From contig JBEKIL010000014.1 in assembly GCA_050011775.1 (NCBI GenBank), positions 1-64,000 of the forward strand: a DNA stretch of 64,000 nucleotides, in the 5' to 3' direction. The number at the start of each line of letters is the position of its first letter. Position 1 is the stretch's first letter. Shown one piece after another: positions 28,026 through 37,129 of this stretch. The DNA is from CAVZMI01 sp050011775. GTDB lineage: Bacteria; Bacteroidota; Ignavibacteria; UBA10030; CAVZMI01. The notes under the pieces are model-generated. The model was given only the letters and a program-made list of their open reading frames with translations, did not search any database and was not told the origin of the DNA. The position numbers were made by a program, and so were the translations under genes.

Positions 28026-29878
28026 TCGATTCCCCACATTCTGGACGACGTTTGCCCCGCCTTGCGCTCTATAGGATTGTTATAGAATAAATAATACCAA
28101 TACGTGTTTCCGAACTGCTGCCGAAGCTCAGATTGAGCGGCTTTTCGATCACCGTTGTACTTCGCCAGGACTTGATTGAAGTCCTGAAAATGTTGTAATG
28201 TCTCATTCCGGATATACCGCATTAGCGGGGGTGTTTCGCGCGTTTTGCTTATCACCCACAAGCTAAGCAACGCTTCCTCCACGTGCCTGGGAATGTGATG
28301 ATAATTGAAATTGTTCAACATATTGAGATCTTTCACCAGACCTCCCAATCGGCAGGTTAGAAGCTCATGGGCAATCCTGTATTCGAATGCCATTTTATTT
28401 TTTGGATTTTCTTTCAGAAGGCTGTCAAATTCCACTGGAGGATGACCACTCATAATGACGAAGTCCTTTTTCGGCAGCATGGACAGACCGTGACTCAATG
28501 TTTCGTCGTTGTAAGCCAGTTCCGGATCCTGAAGGATTTTTCTGAATTCCCGTGCCCAGTCTTTAAAGAACAACATTTTGTCCAGCACGTTCAGACATCT
28601 CTCTGCAGCTCGAAAATCGCCGCTCACAAAATTGACGATCACCATACGTTGTACTATCCACGGCGTTTCCCCATCGGTAGATACGGCTTCATAGGCCCAA
28701 TGCCTGGCCTCGTTGATGGAGCCAAGTTCATAGCAGAAATCGCTTTCCTGAAGCGGAGCCGAATCACTAAACCCTTTTGGTAATATCAAGCCGGCTGCGC
28801 TGTTATTCTGTGGAAACGAAAACATGTTTTCCAGAAGTTGATCAGTATGAAAAAGCGCTCTGTTGGTATGAAACGCCACCTGTAATAGGTTGGATGGTTC
28901 CTCCACAGAAGTCCGTATGATATCCTCCCATTGCTGGTGGCGCGCGTAATAATCTACTTGAAGTAAAATGTGGTTGTTTTTCTCAAATGAAAAAAAAGCA
29001 GCAACTCCTGCAACCAAGAAAAGCACAAGGGTCTGCAATCCGTATTGCAGCCATGAATTCCGAAATTTTAATTTCTTCAAAAAACCAAGCCGCTCAAAAA
29101 TAAATGGATGATATATTATAAATACTAGTATATAAAATAGAATCAGTAAATACGGTGTAATAAGCGGTGTGTAAGATTCCGTAAAAGGAAGAAGATGGAG
29201 ATATGCCATCTGATCATTGATCAGAAAAAGATATTCTTTGGCCGTATAAGGAACCGCCGATGCAATCAATAGATATACAATACTCAGAACGGGACGCCTT
29301 AAATAGAAAGCTTCATACAGAATGCACATCAGTGCATATAATAAAAATACACCCCCGGCTACATAGAAAAGAACAAGTCCAAACGCAAGATAGGAGACAA
29401 TCCTCGAAAGGGCACTCTTGCCGATTCGGAATTGTAAAAGGACGAAAAGTAAAGAAAGACTCAGAGCCAGATTGACCGCGAGCGGATGCTTGTAGTGGCT
29501 GTGAAGCATCAATAACAGAATAGCCGGGATAAAATGAACCAACTGGATTTGATAACCGGGCCGAATCGCTCGTATCAGCGATGCCGTCAACCGGGTAACT
29601 GCCCAAACCGTGGCTGTTATGACCAGCGCACCCAACATCGGAAAATAATAGAGTTGTGAGAGAAGTACTGCCACATAATCTAAGAGTCCGCCAGGATAGT
29701 TAAGAAATCCCTGGAAGAACCTAAAATCAAGCAAAAAGATAGGATCCTGACGTTGATTATAAAGAGCCGGATTAATGCGAAGCCAGAGATACAGGAAGAA
29801 GGCAATGAAGAAAACCCCTTCGCGTATGATTAATTTAATGCCGGTTTTTGCCGATATCTTTGAAGAAGCAGAATTCAT
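28022..29878 (-). CDS. DUF6057-like polytopic membrane protein (module copy 3)
   Basis: 618 residues from the ATG at 29878, chosen because GAGGAG lies 7 bp before it; an in-frame ATG at 29899 lacks this. Same plan as the other copies: loop YPGGLLDYVAVLLSQLYYF, about ten membrane segments ending near GLQTLVLFLVAGVAAFFSF, then a helical-repeat half with DYYARHQQWEDII, NRALFHTDQ, MAFEYRIAHELL, IPRHVEEALL and a terminal NTYWYYLFYNNP. It is the first gene of the minus-strand series and is divergent from the LacI/xyl genes. Its base composition is less AT-rich than copies 1 and 2. Cytoplasmic-membrane location is clear; function is not. Confidence 0.75.
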   Translation of the reverse strand: MNSASSKISAKTGIKLIIREGVFFIAFFLYLWLRINPALYNQRQDPIFLLDFRFFQGFLNYPGGLLDYVAVLLSQLYYFPMLGALVITATVWAVTRLTASLIRAIRPGYQIQLVHFIPAILLLMLHSHYKHPLAVNLALSLSLLFVLLQFRIGKSALSRIVSYLAFGLVLFYVAGGVFLLYALMCILYEAFYLRRPVLSIVYLLIASAVPYTAKEYLFLINDQMAYLHLLPFTESYTPLITPYLLILFYILVFIIYHPFIFERLGFLKKLKFRNSWLQYGLQTLVLFLVAGVAAFFSFEKNNHILLQVDYYARHQQWEDIIRTSVEEPSNLLQVAFHTNRALFHTDQLLENMFSFPQNNSAAGLILPKGFSDSAPLQESDFCYELGSINEARHWAYEAVSTDGETPWIVQRMVIVNFVSGDFRAAERCLNVLDKMLFFKDWAREFRKILQDPELAYNDETLSHGLSMLPKKDFVIMSGHPPVEFDSLLKENPKNKMAFEYRIAHELLTCRLGGLVKDLNMLNNFNYHHIPRHVEEALLSLWVISKTRETPPLMRYIRNETLQHFQDFNQVLAKYNGDRKAAQSELRQQFGNTYWYYLFYNNPIERKAGQTSSRMWGIE

Positions 29879-30056
29879 AAATTTCTCCTCAATAAGCATA
29901 TATCATAACAATTTGATAAAATATTTATAAAAAGTCAAAATTTACACTATATACAGTTATTTCATAATCCTTGCAATGAGGGATTATCAACTAGAAAAAC
30001 CTTCAAAAAGGGCAAAATTTTTCATTTTAAAAATTTTATAAGGTTAGACCGGCTTC

Positions 30057-30129
30057 TTGACTTTTAAAATGAATTATCATAAATTGAACAAATTAAAAAG
30101 TGATTGAACCGTTTCAATTGAAATCGGTT
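30057..30129 (+). promoter_or_regulatory. Putative promoter and LacI-type operator ahead of the regulator and xylBA
   Basis: A near-perfect palindrome at 30107-30129 (AACCG, then TTTCAATTGAAA as a perfect core, then CGGTT, with one unpaired base) lies 57 bp before the LacI start. A TTGACT box (30057-30062), 17 bp, and TAAATT (30080-30085) could form the promoter, which would put the palindrome just past the transcription start, a usual repressor position. It lies about 230 bp from the divergent membrane gene, so control of that side is possible too. The palindrome is an observation; promoter and autoregulation are inference. Confidence 0.5.
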
Positions 30130-30186
30130 TTTTAAAAATTGAAGTTCTTCTTATCGGGAATTTTATTTACGAATAGGAGAGCACAA

Positions 30187-31266
30187 GTGAAGAAAGTAAC
30201 CATTGACGATGTTGCAAGACGAGCCGGCGTCTCGATCGGTACGGTGTCTGCCGTAATTAACGAAAAAAATATCGTCAAATCCGAGACAAGAAAAGCAGTT
30301 CTGATTGCAATGAAAGAACTGAATTACCGACCGCGGGGAAGTGCTCGTAATCTGAAGAACACAGCCACGACCTACAGCAGTATCGGCTTGCTCATTCGCG
30401 AGTTGGACAATCCATTTTATACAGCAATTGCATTGGGAGTAATTGAGTATGCCAGCAGCAAGGGATATTTAGTCAGCATCGTCAGTTCAGAAGGCGATCA
30501 TAAGTACGAAGAAAAAATTACACAGAGTTTCTCTGATAAGGATATAAAAGGAGCAATTATCGCACCGGTATTGGAAGGGACTGCCGAAATCGAACACCTC
30601 TTCCGACTAAAGATGATCAATTTCCCGTTTGTGCTACTGGAAAACGTCAAAGGAATCCAGGCAAATGTAGTGAGCATAAATAACATCAAGGCGATGAAAG
30701 AAGCAATGAAGTATTTGATTGACAACGGCCATTCCAAGATCGTACATTTTTCCGGGCCGAAACATGCTTCTCACACTTACGAAAGGATCGATGGCTTTCG
30801 CCGGGCTTATAGTGAAAGCCATTTTGCCTATAACGGCGACATGATAGTCCCGACAGGTGCTCACCTTGACGATGGTTACCATCAGTGTCTCGAATATTTT
30901 AAAAACAGAATCCGTGAGGATTATCCAACCGCCATTGTTTGCTACAACGATCTCGTTGCTCTCGGTGTTATGGAGGCATTGACCGAATTGAAAATTAAGA
31001 TACCCGACGATATTTCTGTCGTGGGTAATGACGATATTCCCTTTTCGAGACACAATCCAATGCAATTAACGACGATTCGCGCTCCAATGTTCGAGTTGGG
31101 CAGAAGGGCAGCAGAAATCCTGATCAAAAACATCGAATCCCCCGAACCCTTACCAGTAGAAAACGTGGTCCTGGATGCAGAGTTTGTTATAAGAAAATCC
31201 ACAAAGATCCTGCATCCGCCGTTACCTACATTGAATCAGCATAGTCTGGAAGAAACCCTGACATGA
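30187..31266 (+). CDS. LacI-family transcriptional regulator (xylose/xyloglucan locus)
   Basis: 359 residues from the GTG at 30187, which has AGGAG 7 bp ahead; the ATG at 30139 in frame would add 16 residues before the helix-turn-helix and overlaps no ribosome-binding site. The N-terminus TIDDVARRAGVSIGTVSAVINE is the LacI DNA-binding helix-turn-helix, followed by the hinge and a periplasmic-binding-protein-like sensor domain (GLLIRELDNPFYTAIALGV, VVGNDDIPFSRHNP, TTIRAPMFELGRRAAE). It precedes xylB and xylA on the same strand, so xylose or a xyloglucan fragment is the likely effector. It is divergent from the membrane/haem-propeller array, which it may also control. Confidence 0.85.
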   Translation: MKKVTIDDVARRAGVSIGTVSAVINEKNIVKSETRKAVLIAMKELNYRPRGSARNLKNTATTYSSIGLLIRELDNPFYTAIALGVIEYASSKGYLVSIVSSEGDHKYEEKITQSFSDKDIKGAIIAPVLEGTAEIEHLFRLKMINFPFVLLENVKGIQANVVSINNIKAMKEAMKYLIDNGHSKIVHFSGPKHASHTYERIDGFRRAYSESHFAYNGDMIVPTGAHLDDGYHQCLEYFKNRIREDYPTAIVCYNDLVALGVMEALTELKIKIPDDISVVGNDDIPFSRHNPMQLTTIRAPMFELGRRAAEILIKNIESPEPLPVENVVLDAEFVIRKSTKILHPPLPTLNQHSLEETLT

Positions 31267-31371
31267 AGGGAACTGATTGAGGGGTATAGTCGTTGGATAT
31301 TTCATCACAAGTAAGACATCTAAATATACCACATTCTAAATTATTCTAAGAAGAATTCCTTCCGAAAAGAT

Positions 31372-32868
31372 ATGTATACTCTAGGTTATGATGTTGGTAG
31401 TTCATCCGTCAAGGCGGCTCTATTAAATCTTGAGACGGGGAAGGTTGAAGCCAGCGCCTTCTTTCCAAAAAACGAAATGCCGATTACCGCTCTTCGTGCC
31501 GGCTGGGCAGAGCAGGATCCGAATATGTGGTGGGAGAATTTGAAACTCGCTACATCGGAAACTCTCTCAATTTCACACATCAAGCCCGATCAAATAATCG
31601 CCATAGGAATCTCCTATCAGATGCACGGTCTCGTGATCGTCGATAAAAACAAACAGGCTCTTCGTCACTCTATTATATGGTGCGACAGTAGAGCTGTAGA
31701 GATCGGTCGAAAGGCTTTTGACGCCCTTGGTGCCGAAAAATGCCTCGGTTCACTCCTGAACTCTCCCGGAAATTTCACCGCCTCCAAGTTACGCTGGGTG
31801 AAAGAGAATGAGCCCAAGCTGTACGACAGGATTGATAAGTTTATGCTCCCGGGTGATTACATCGCCATGCGGTTAACCGGTGAAGCTGCGACAACCCTTT
31901 CCGGTTTATCCGAGGGAATTCTCTGGGATTTCAAAACTGATTCGATTGCCTCTTTCCTGCTCGGACACTACGGCATCGATCCACGCTTGATCCCTCACAT
32001 CGTTCCGACATTTGGTGAACAAGGCCGCCTCAGCCGACCAGCTTCGCAGGAACTGGGTCTGCCGGAAGGTATCCCTGTTTCCTACAGGGCGGGCGACCAG
32101 CCAAACAATGCTCTCTCGTTAAATGTAATGGAACCGGGCGAGATTGCTGCAACTGCAGGAACATCCGGCGTTGTCTATGGAGTTAGTGATACACTGAAGT
32201 ACGATCATGCTTCGCGCGTCAACTCATTTGCTCACGTCAATCACCGTACCGACGCCCACCGCATCGGGGTATTGCTGTGCATTAACGGAACGGGCATTGC
32301 CAACAGCTGGATCCGTCGCATCACGGGTCAACAGTCTGTCGAATACGCTCGGCTGGATGAAGCGGTGTCGAAAATTCCGGCAGGATCCGGTGGAATCATC
32401 TTTCTGCCGTTTGGCAACGGTGCAGAACGGATGCTGGAGAATCGCGACATCGGCGCCCATTTTCTCAATCTGCAATTCAACCTTCACTCACAATCGCATC
32501 TTATGCGCGCCATACAGGAAGGAATTGCATTCGCTTTCAACTATGGAATTGAAATCATGCATGGAATGAATATAAAGCCAACCGTGGTTCGCGCCGGTCT
32601 TGCCAATCTATTTTTAAGTCCCATATTTTCGGAGACTCTGGCACATACAGCGGGTGTCTCCATCGAGCTATACAGTACCGACGGTGCTCAAGGCGCTGCA
32701 CGAGGAGCCGCACTGGGTGTGAAGTACTACAAATCTCGCACAGAGATGTTTAATGGACTTCAACGTTTGAAAGTCATCGAACCTCAAAATTCACGAACAG
32801 CTGAATATAGAAATTTATACGAACACTGGTCTTCTGCATTAAATCAAATTCTTCAATTAAAGGGATAA
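31372..32868 (+). CDS. xylB: Xylulokinase
   Basis: 498 residues, the normal length of an FGGY-family sugar kinase. It phosphorylates D-xylulose with ATP to D-xylulose 5-phosphate, which enters the pentose phosphate pathway. The N-terminal ATPase motif is GYDVGSSSVKAAL (5-17); YQMHG (82-86) matches the sugar-contacting QMHG of xylulokinases; GDQPNN (about 241-246) holds the catalytic Asp, in place of the commoner GDN; AGTSGVVYG is the second phosphate-binding segment. No signal, so cytoplasmic. xylA begins 4 bp after its stop, and the two are surely co-transcribed. Confidence 0.93.
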   Translation: MYTLGYDVGSSSVKAALLNLETGKVEASAFFPKNEMPITALRAGWAEQDPNMWWENLKLATSETLSISHIKPDQIIAIGISYQMHGLVIVDKNKQALRHSIIWCDSRAVEIGRKAFDALGAEKCLGSLLNSPGNFTASKLRWVKENEPKLYDRIDKFMLPGDYIAMRLTGEAATTLSGLSEGILWDFKTDSIASFLLGHYGIDPRLIPHIVPTFGEQGRLSRPASQELGLPEGIPVSYRAGDQPNNALSLNVMEPGEIAATAGTSGVVYGVSDTLKYDHASRVNSFAHVNHRTDAHRIGVLLCINGTGIANSWIRRITGQQSVEYARLDEAVSKIPAGSGGIIFLPFGNGAERMLENRDIGAHFLNLQFNLHSQSHLMRAIQEGIAFAFNYGIEIMHGMNIKPTVVRAGLANLFLSPIFSETLAHTAGVSIELYSTDGAQGAARGAALGVKYYKSRTEMFNGLQRLKVIEPQNSRTAEYRNLYEHWSSALNQILQLKG

Positions 32869-32872
32869 TACA

Positions 32873-34210
32873 ATGAGCACAAATGTGACACTCGGCAACA
32901 AAGAATATTTTCCAATGGTCGGTAAAAAAATCGCTTTTGAAGGGCCCGGCTCAAAAAATCCATTGGCGTTTAAGTATTATGATGAAAATAAATCAGTAGC
33001 CGGCAAAACGATGAAGGAGTATCTCCGCTTCGCGGTTGCCTACTGGCACTCGTTCTGTGGAACCGGGGGCGACCCATTCGGACCCGGCACAAAAAACCTG
33101 CCCTGGAATGAACCGGCTGATCCCATACAACGAGGAAAAGCAAAGATGGATGCGGCATTCGAGTTCATAACAAAGCTCGGTGTCCCATTTTACTGTTTCC
33201 ACGATTTTGATCTTGTGGATGAAGCTTCATCGATTCAAGAATCGGAACAGCGGTTATCCACGATGGTCGAATATGCAAAAGAGAAACAAAAGGCCTCCGG
33301 CGTCCAGCTACTCTGGGGCACGGCAAATCTCTTCTCCCATCCGCGCTACATGAATGGAGCCGGTACCAATCCAGATTTCGCCGTCGTCGCTCACGCAGCA
33401 GCACAACTAAAAAATGCGCTGGATGCGACGATCGCACTCGGCGGTCTTAACTACGTCTTCTGGGGAGGACGGGAAGGATATATGTCGCTCCTCAACACGA
33501 ATATGAAACGCGAGCGCGAACATATGGCACGATTCCTGACTATGGCGCGCGATTATGCAAGGAAACAGGGTTTCAAAGGCACGTTCTTTGTCGAACCAAA
33601 GCCTATGGAGCCGATGAAGCACCAGTACGATTTCGATACAGCAACGGTAATCGGGTTCCTGCGCGAATTCAATCTGCAGAACGATTTCAAACTGAACATC
33701 GAGGTGAATCATGCGACACTGGCAAATCACTCTTTTCAGCATGAGCTTCAGGTTGCCACCGATAGCGGCTTGCTGGGAAGCATAGATGCAAACAGAGGCG
33801 ACCCCCAGAACGGCTGGGACACCGATCAATTTCCAATAGATCTGTTTGAGCTGGCACAGGCCATGCTGGTGATAGTGGAAGCCGGTGGATTTACTGCGGG
33901 CGGAATCAACTTCGATGCGAAAGTTCGACGGAACTCGACAGATCCTGACGATCTTTTCATTGCGCATATTGCAGGAATGGATGCCATCGCACGGGCACTC
34001 CTGATTGCTATCAATGTTCTGGAAAAATCTCCTTACAGGAAACTCCGCACCCAGCGGTATGCCTCCTTCGATAACGGCTCGGGTGCTGCATTCGAGAAGG
34101 GAAAACTGACTCTCGAAGACCTGCGGAAGATCGCTATAGAGAACGGCGGACCAAAGCAAATCAGCGGTAAACAGGAATTGTATGAGACATTCATCAACGA
34201 CTACATTTAA
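32873..34210 (+). CDS. xylA: Xylose isomerase
   Basis: 445 residues, class II length with the usual N-terminal extension. It converts D-xylose to D-xylulose using divalent metal ions. The catalytic segment FYCFHDFDLVDE (His about 110, Asp about 113), the VFWGGREGY motif, the FFVEPKPMEP metal ligand and the EVNHATLANHSFQHEL and GSIDANRGDPQNGWDTDQFP segments are all intact. Cytoplasmic. It forms an operon with xylB and is followed by a strong terminator, so the following GH31 gene has its own promoter or depends on read-through. Confidence 0.97.
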   Translation: MSTNVTLGNKEYFPMVGKKIAFEGPGSKNPLAFKYYDENKSVAGKTMKEYLRFAVAYWHSFCGTGGDPFGPGTKNLPWNEPADPIQRGKAKMDAAFEFITKLGVPFYCFHDFDLVDEASSIQESEQRLSTMVEYAKEKQKASGVQLLWGTANLFSHPRYMNGAGTNPDFAVVAHAAAQLKNALDATIALGGLNYVFWGGREGYMSLLNTNMKREREHMARFLTMARDYARKQGFKGTFFVEPKPMEPMKHQYDFDTATVIGFLREFNLQNDFKLNIEVNHATLANHSFQHELQVATDSGLLGSIDANRGDPQNGWDTDQFPIDLFELAQAMLVIVEAGGFTAGGINFDAKVRRNSTDPDDLFIAHIAGMDAIARALLIAINVLEKSPYRKLRTQRYASFDNGSGAAFEKGKLTLEDLRKIAIENGGPKQISGKQELYETFINDYI

Positions 34211-34268
34211 CTCTCAACGATTACTTAATAAACCGCTTTTCTAGACTTTTTTATTCTTATTATAGACT

Positions 34269-34300
34269 GTCCCGCTCTTTTAGCGGGACATCTTTTTATT
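34269..34300 (+). terminator. Rho-independent terminator after xylA
   Basis: GTCCCGCT (34269-34276) and AGCGGGAC (34282-34289) form a perfect 8-bp stem with a 5-base loop, followed by CATCTTTTT. Confidence 0.9.
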
Positions 34301-34313
34301 CAGGTGCATACCT

Positions 34314-37118
34314 ATGAAACGCCGGAATATTTTTCTACTAGGTTTCCTCCTTGTTTTTTCAAGTCATAATTTTTATCTCCGTGCAGAGAAGAAGATAATC
34401 CAAAACGGAGTTCGGGTGGAAACCAGAGACTTGAATATAAAAGTGCAGTTTTATGCTGACAATATAGTTCGAGTCGTAAAATGGCTACCAGGAACGACCC
34501 CGGATACGACGAGCCTGGTTGTGATCCGGAAAACGATGCCGGAGATAAATATCCATACTCTCGAGATGGGACCAGAAATCATTGTTATTTCTGAAAAATT
34601 ACTCGTACGAATTTCAAAAATCGACGGCTCTCTTGTATTCCTGACAAGGGATCTCGATAAAATTCTGAAAGAGAGCGGAAAAGCGATTATTACACCGACA
34701 GCCGATAAGACTTTTCAAATTGAACAGCGATTTGTGTTGCCGCCGGATGAAGGGATATACGGACTTGGGCAACATCAATACGGATACATGAATTACCGCG
34801 GACGCACGGTGAAGCTCGTCCAAACCAACACCGATGCGGTTACACCTTTTCTGATCTCTACAAAAAATTATGGGATTCTGTGGGACAATTATTCGAAGAC
34901 AATTTTTAAAGACAGCGAAAAAGAAACCTCGCTCTGGTCGGACGTTGCGGATAATATCGATTACTATTTTATTTTCGGCGATTCAATGGATAGCGTCATA
35001 GCCGGTTATCGAAATCTTACAGGACAGGCTCCGATGTACGGCAAATGGGCCTACGGATACTGGCAAAGCAAAGAACATTATGAAAACCGCGATGAATTGT
35101 TAAGAACTGCAGGGGAGTACCGCGATCGTAAAATTCCTATAGATAATATCATCCAGGATTGGGATTACTGGGATGGCGGACAAAATTGGGGACAATTATT
35201 TTTCGACGAAAAAAAATTCCCTCATCCAAAAGAAATGATAGATAGCCTTCACAGGCAGAACTTTCATGTCATGATTTCTATCTGGCCTGGATTAGGGCCC
35301 AATACTCCGGTTTATAAAGATATGCAGCAACGAGGGTATCTCTACAGTCCTGTCGGATGGGGCGGTTTTAAATTTTACGATGCCTATAATCCTGCTGCTA
35401 ACGACCTGTACTGGTATTATATGAAAAAAGGATTATTCTCCAAAGGTATTGACGCCTGGTGGATAGATTCAACCGAACCCGATATCATCAATGCGCTGAC
35501 AAAAGAATCTACCGAGTATGAAATGAAAAAAGTAGGCAGAAATTATTTGGGTCCCTTTGCCAGATATCTCAATCCTTATTCGCTTCTCATAACGGAGGCG
35601 GTTTATAGAAATCAACGCAAAGAAACCGATCAGAAACGTGTCTACATCCTCACGCGATCGACGTTTGCAGGTCAGCAACGGGCTGCAGCGACGACATGGT
35701 CGGGCGATATCGGCGCCGACTGGAGCATTTTTAAAAACCAGATATCAGCGGGTCTTAATCATTGTATGGCCGGCATCCCGTACTGGACATTTGATATCGG
35801 CGGTTTTGTCATCGGCAGTTACGGGGGTGTTTTCTCAAACGGCGGTAAAGATCCGGCTTATCAGGAACTATACACACGGATGTTTCAGTTTGGCTCGTTC
35901 TGTCCGATATTCAGATCTCACGGTTCAGAGACTCCGCGTGAAATATGGCAGTTCGGCGATTTTTCTCAAACGCTTATAAAATTCGACAACTTGCGCTATC
36001 GTTTGCTCCCCTATATCTATTCATTGGCACACCAGGTCACTAATAATGGATATACAATAATGCGCGGCTTGCCCATGGATTTTGAGAATGACAAGAACAC
36101 TTATTCCATCGACGATCAGTTCATGTTTGGTCCGTCAATAATGGTATGCCCTGTTACCGAGTATATGCTTCATCGACCGCCTGAACAGAGCATCCCGGTT
36201 ACTGCCGAACACTTTAAGACGAAAGAGGGTACGCAGGGCCTACATGCCAAATATTATAAAGACACACAATATAAAAATCTGACACTCGAAAGAATTGATT
36301 CTACGATCAATATTTTCTGGTATACAGGACGCCCGGATTATGTCACAGATTCTACATTGTCAATTCGCTGGTCGGGAAAACTGGTACCAACCCAGACAGG
36401 AAAACACCAATTCCACATCAAATGCTTCGGACCTAAACGTATTTTCATCGATGGGAAGGAATTACCACTAATTTATCAAAGTGTCGAAGCGTATACCGAT
36501 TTTGTTGAATTACAGGCCGGTAGAGAATATGATTTCGTAATGGAGACGGAGAATTATACTACGGGTGCTTTAAGAGTTTTACTTTTTTGGAAAACGCCCG
36601 ATATTTTCGCCAAGGGAAAAATAGCGGAGACAAAAGTACAAACCCGAAAAGTATATTTACCTGCACGCCATCAATGGTATGATTTTTGGACAGGCGAAAT
36701 CAATTCAGGCGGTCAAACCATTCTTTCAGATGCACCTATAGATAAAATACCTCTGCTCGTAAGAGCGGGTTCAATAATACCGATGGGACCTTTTATTCAG
36801 TATTCAACCGAGAAACCTGCCGATCCTATTGAACTGCGTATTTATCCCGGTGCAAACGGAAGCTTCACACTCTATGAAGATGAAAACGATAATTATAATT
36901 ATGAAAAAGGATTCTTCGCAACAATCGATTTTACGTGGGACGATGCGAAACACCGGCTTACGATAGGCAAGCGGAGCGGTTCATTCCCCGGGATGCTGGA
37001 AAACCGCGACTTTGAAATTATCATTGTGAATAAAGATAAAGGCATCAGGATAGAAACGACAGAGAAACCCGATAAAGTCATTCACTATCAGGGTGAAGAA
37101 CAGATTGTACAATTTTAA
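34314..37118 (+). CDS. Secreted GH31 alpha-xylosidase-type enzyme, second copy, PA14 near C-terminus
   Basis: 934 residues with a signal peptide (1-24). The catalytic barrel shows GIDAWWIDSTEPD (Asp about 385) and TWSGD (Asp about 465), as in the first GH31 enzyme. Its PA14 domain lies after the barrel (about 640-765, LHAKYYKDTQYKNLTLERID, GKHQFHIKCFGPKRIFIDGK), inserted in the C-terminal beta domains, whereas the first enzyme carries PA14 before the barrel. The two share the same ends (...ADPI-L-Y-G-GSFTLYEDEN-NYNYEKG). The pair may divide the work on different xyloglucan side chains or subsites. It sits after the xylA terminator and converges on the minus-strand GH2 gene, whose end is 11 bp away. 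Confidence 0.88.
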   Translation: MKRRNIFLLGFLLVFSSHNFYLRAEKKIIQNGVRVETRDLNIKVQFYADNIVRVVKWLPGTTPDTTSLVVIRKTMPEINIHTLEMGPEIIVISEKLLVRISKIDGSLVFLTRDLDKILKESGKAIITPTADKTFQIEQRFVLPPDEGIYGLGQHQYGYMNYRGRTVKLVQTNTDAVTPFLISTKNYGILWDNYSKTIFKDSEKETSLWSDVADNIDYYFIFGDSMDSVIAGYRNLTGQAPMYGKWAYGYWQSKEHYENRDELLRTAGEYRDRKIPIDNIIQDWDYWDGGQNWGQLFFDEKKFPHPKEMIDSLHRQNFHVMISIWPGLGPNTPVYKDMQQRGYLYSPVGWGGFKFYDAYNPAANDLYWYYMKKGLFSKGIDAWWIDSTEPDIINALTKESTEYEMKKVGRNYLGPFARYLNPYSLLITEAVYRNQRKETDQKRVYILTRSTFAGQQRAAATTWSGDIGADWSIFKNQISAGLNHCMAGIPYWTFDIGGFVIGSYGGVFSNGGKDPAYQELYTRMFQFGSFCPIFRSHGSETPREIWQFGDFSQTLIKFDNLRYRLLPYIYSLAHQVTNNGYTIMRGLPMDFENDKNTYSIDDQFMFGPSIMVCPVTEYMLHRPPEQSIPVTAEHFKTKEGTQGLHAKYYKDTQYKNLTLERIDSTINIFWYTGRPDYVTDSTLSIRWSGKLVPTQTGKHQFHIKCFGPKRIFIDGKELPLIYQSVEAYTDFVELQAGREYDFVMETENYTTGALRVLLFWKTPDIFAKGKIAETKVQTRKVYLPARHQWYDFWTGEINSGGQTILSDAPIDKIPLLVRAGSIIPMGPFIQYSTEKPADPIELRIYPGANGSFTLYEDENDNYNYEKGFFATIDFTWDDAKHRLTIGKRSGSFPGMLENRDFEIIIVNKDKGIRIETTEKPDKVIHYQGEEQIVQF

Positions 37119-37129
37119 CATTCATCCGC

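Noticed and set aside
28022..29878. DUF6057-like proteins as proven GT-C glycosyltransferases
   Set aside because: The topology is similar but no conserved acidic catalytic motif in the first outer loop is evident in all three copies.
30107..30136. Palindrome followed by T residues as a rho-independent terminator
   Set aside because: No plus-strand gene ends upstream of it; it lies between divergent genes and ahead of a LacI gene, which suits an operator better.
33407..34159. Long 250-codon open frame on the minus strand
   Set aside because: It lies wholly inside xylA, whose frame carries all the catalytic motifs; the antisense translation resembles no protein family.
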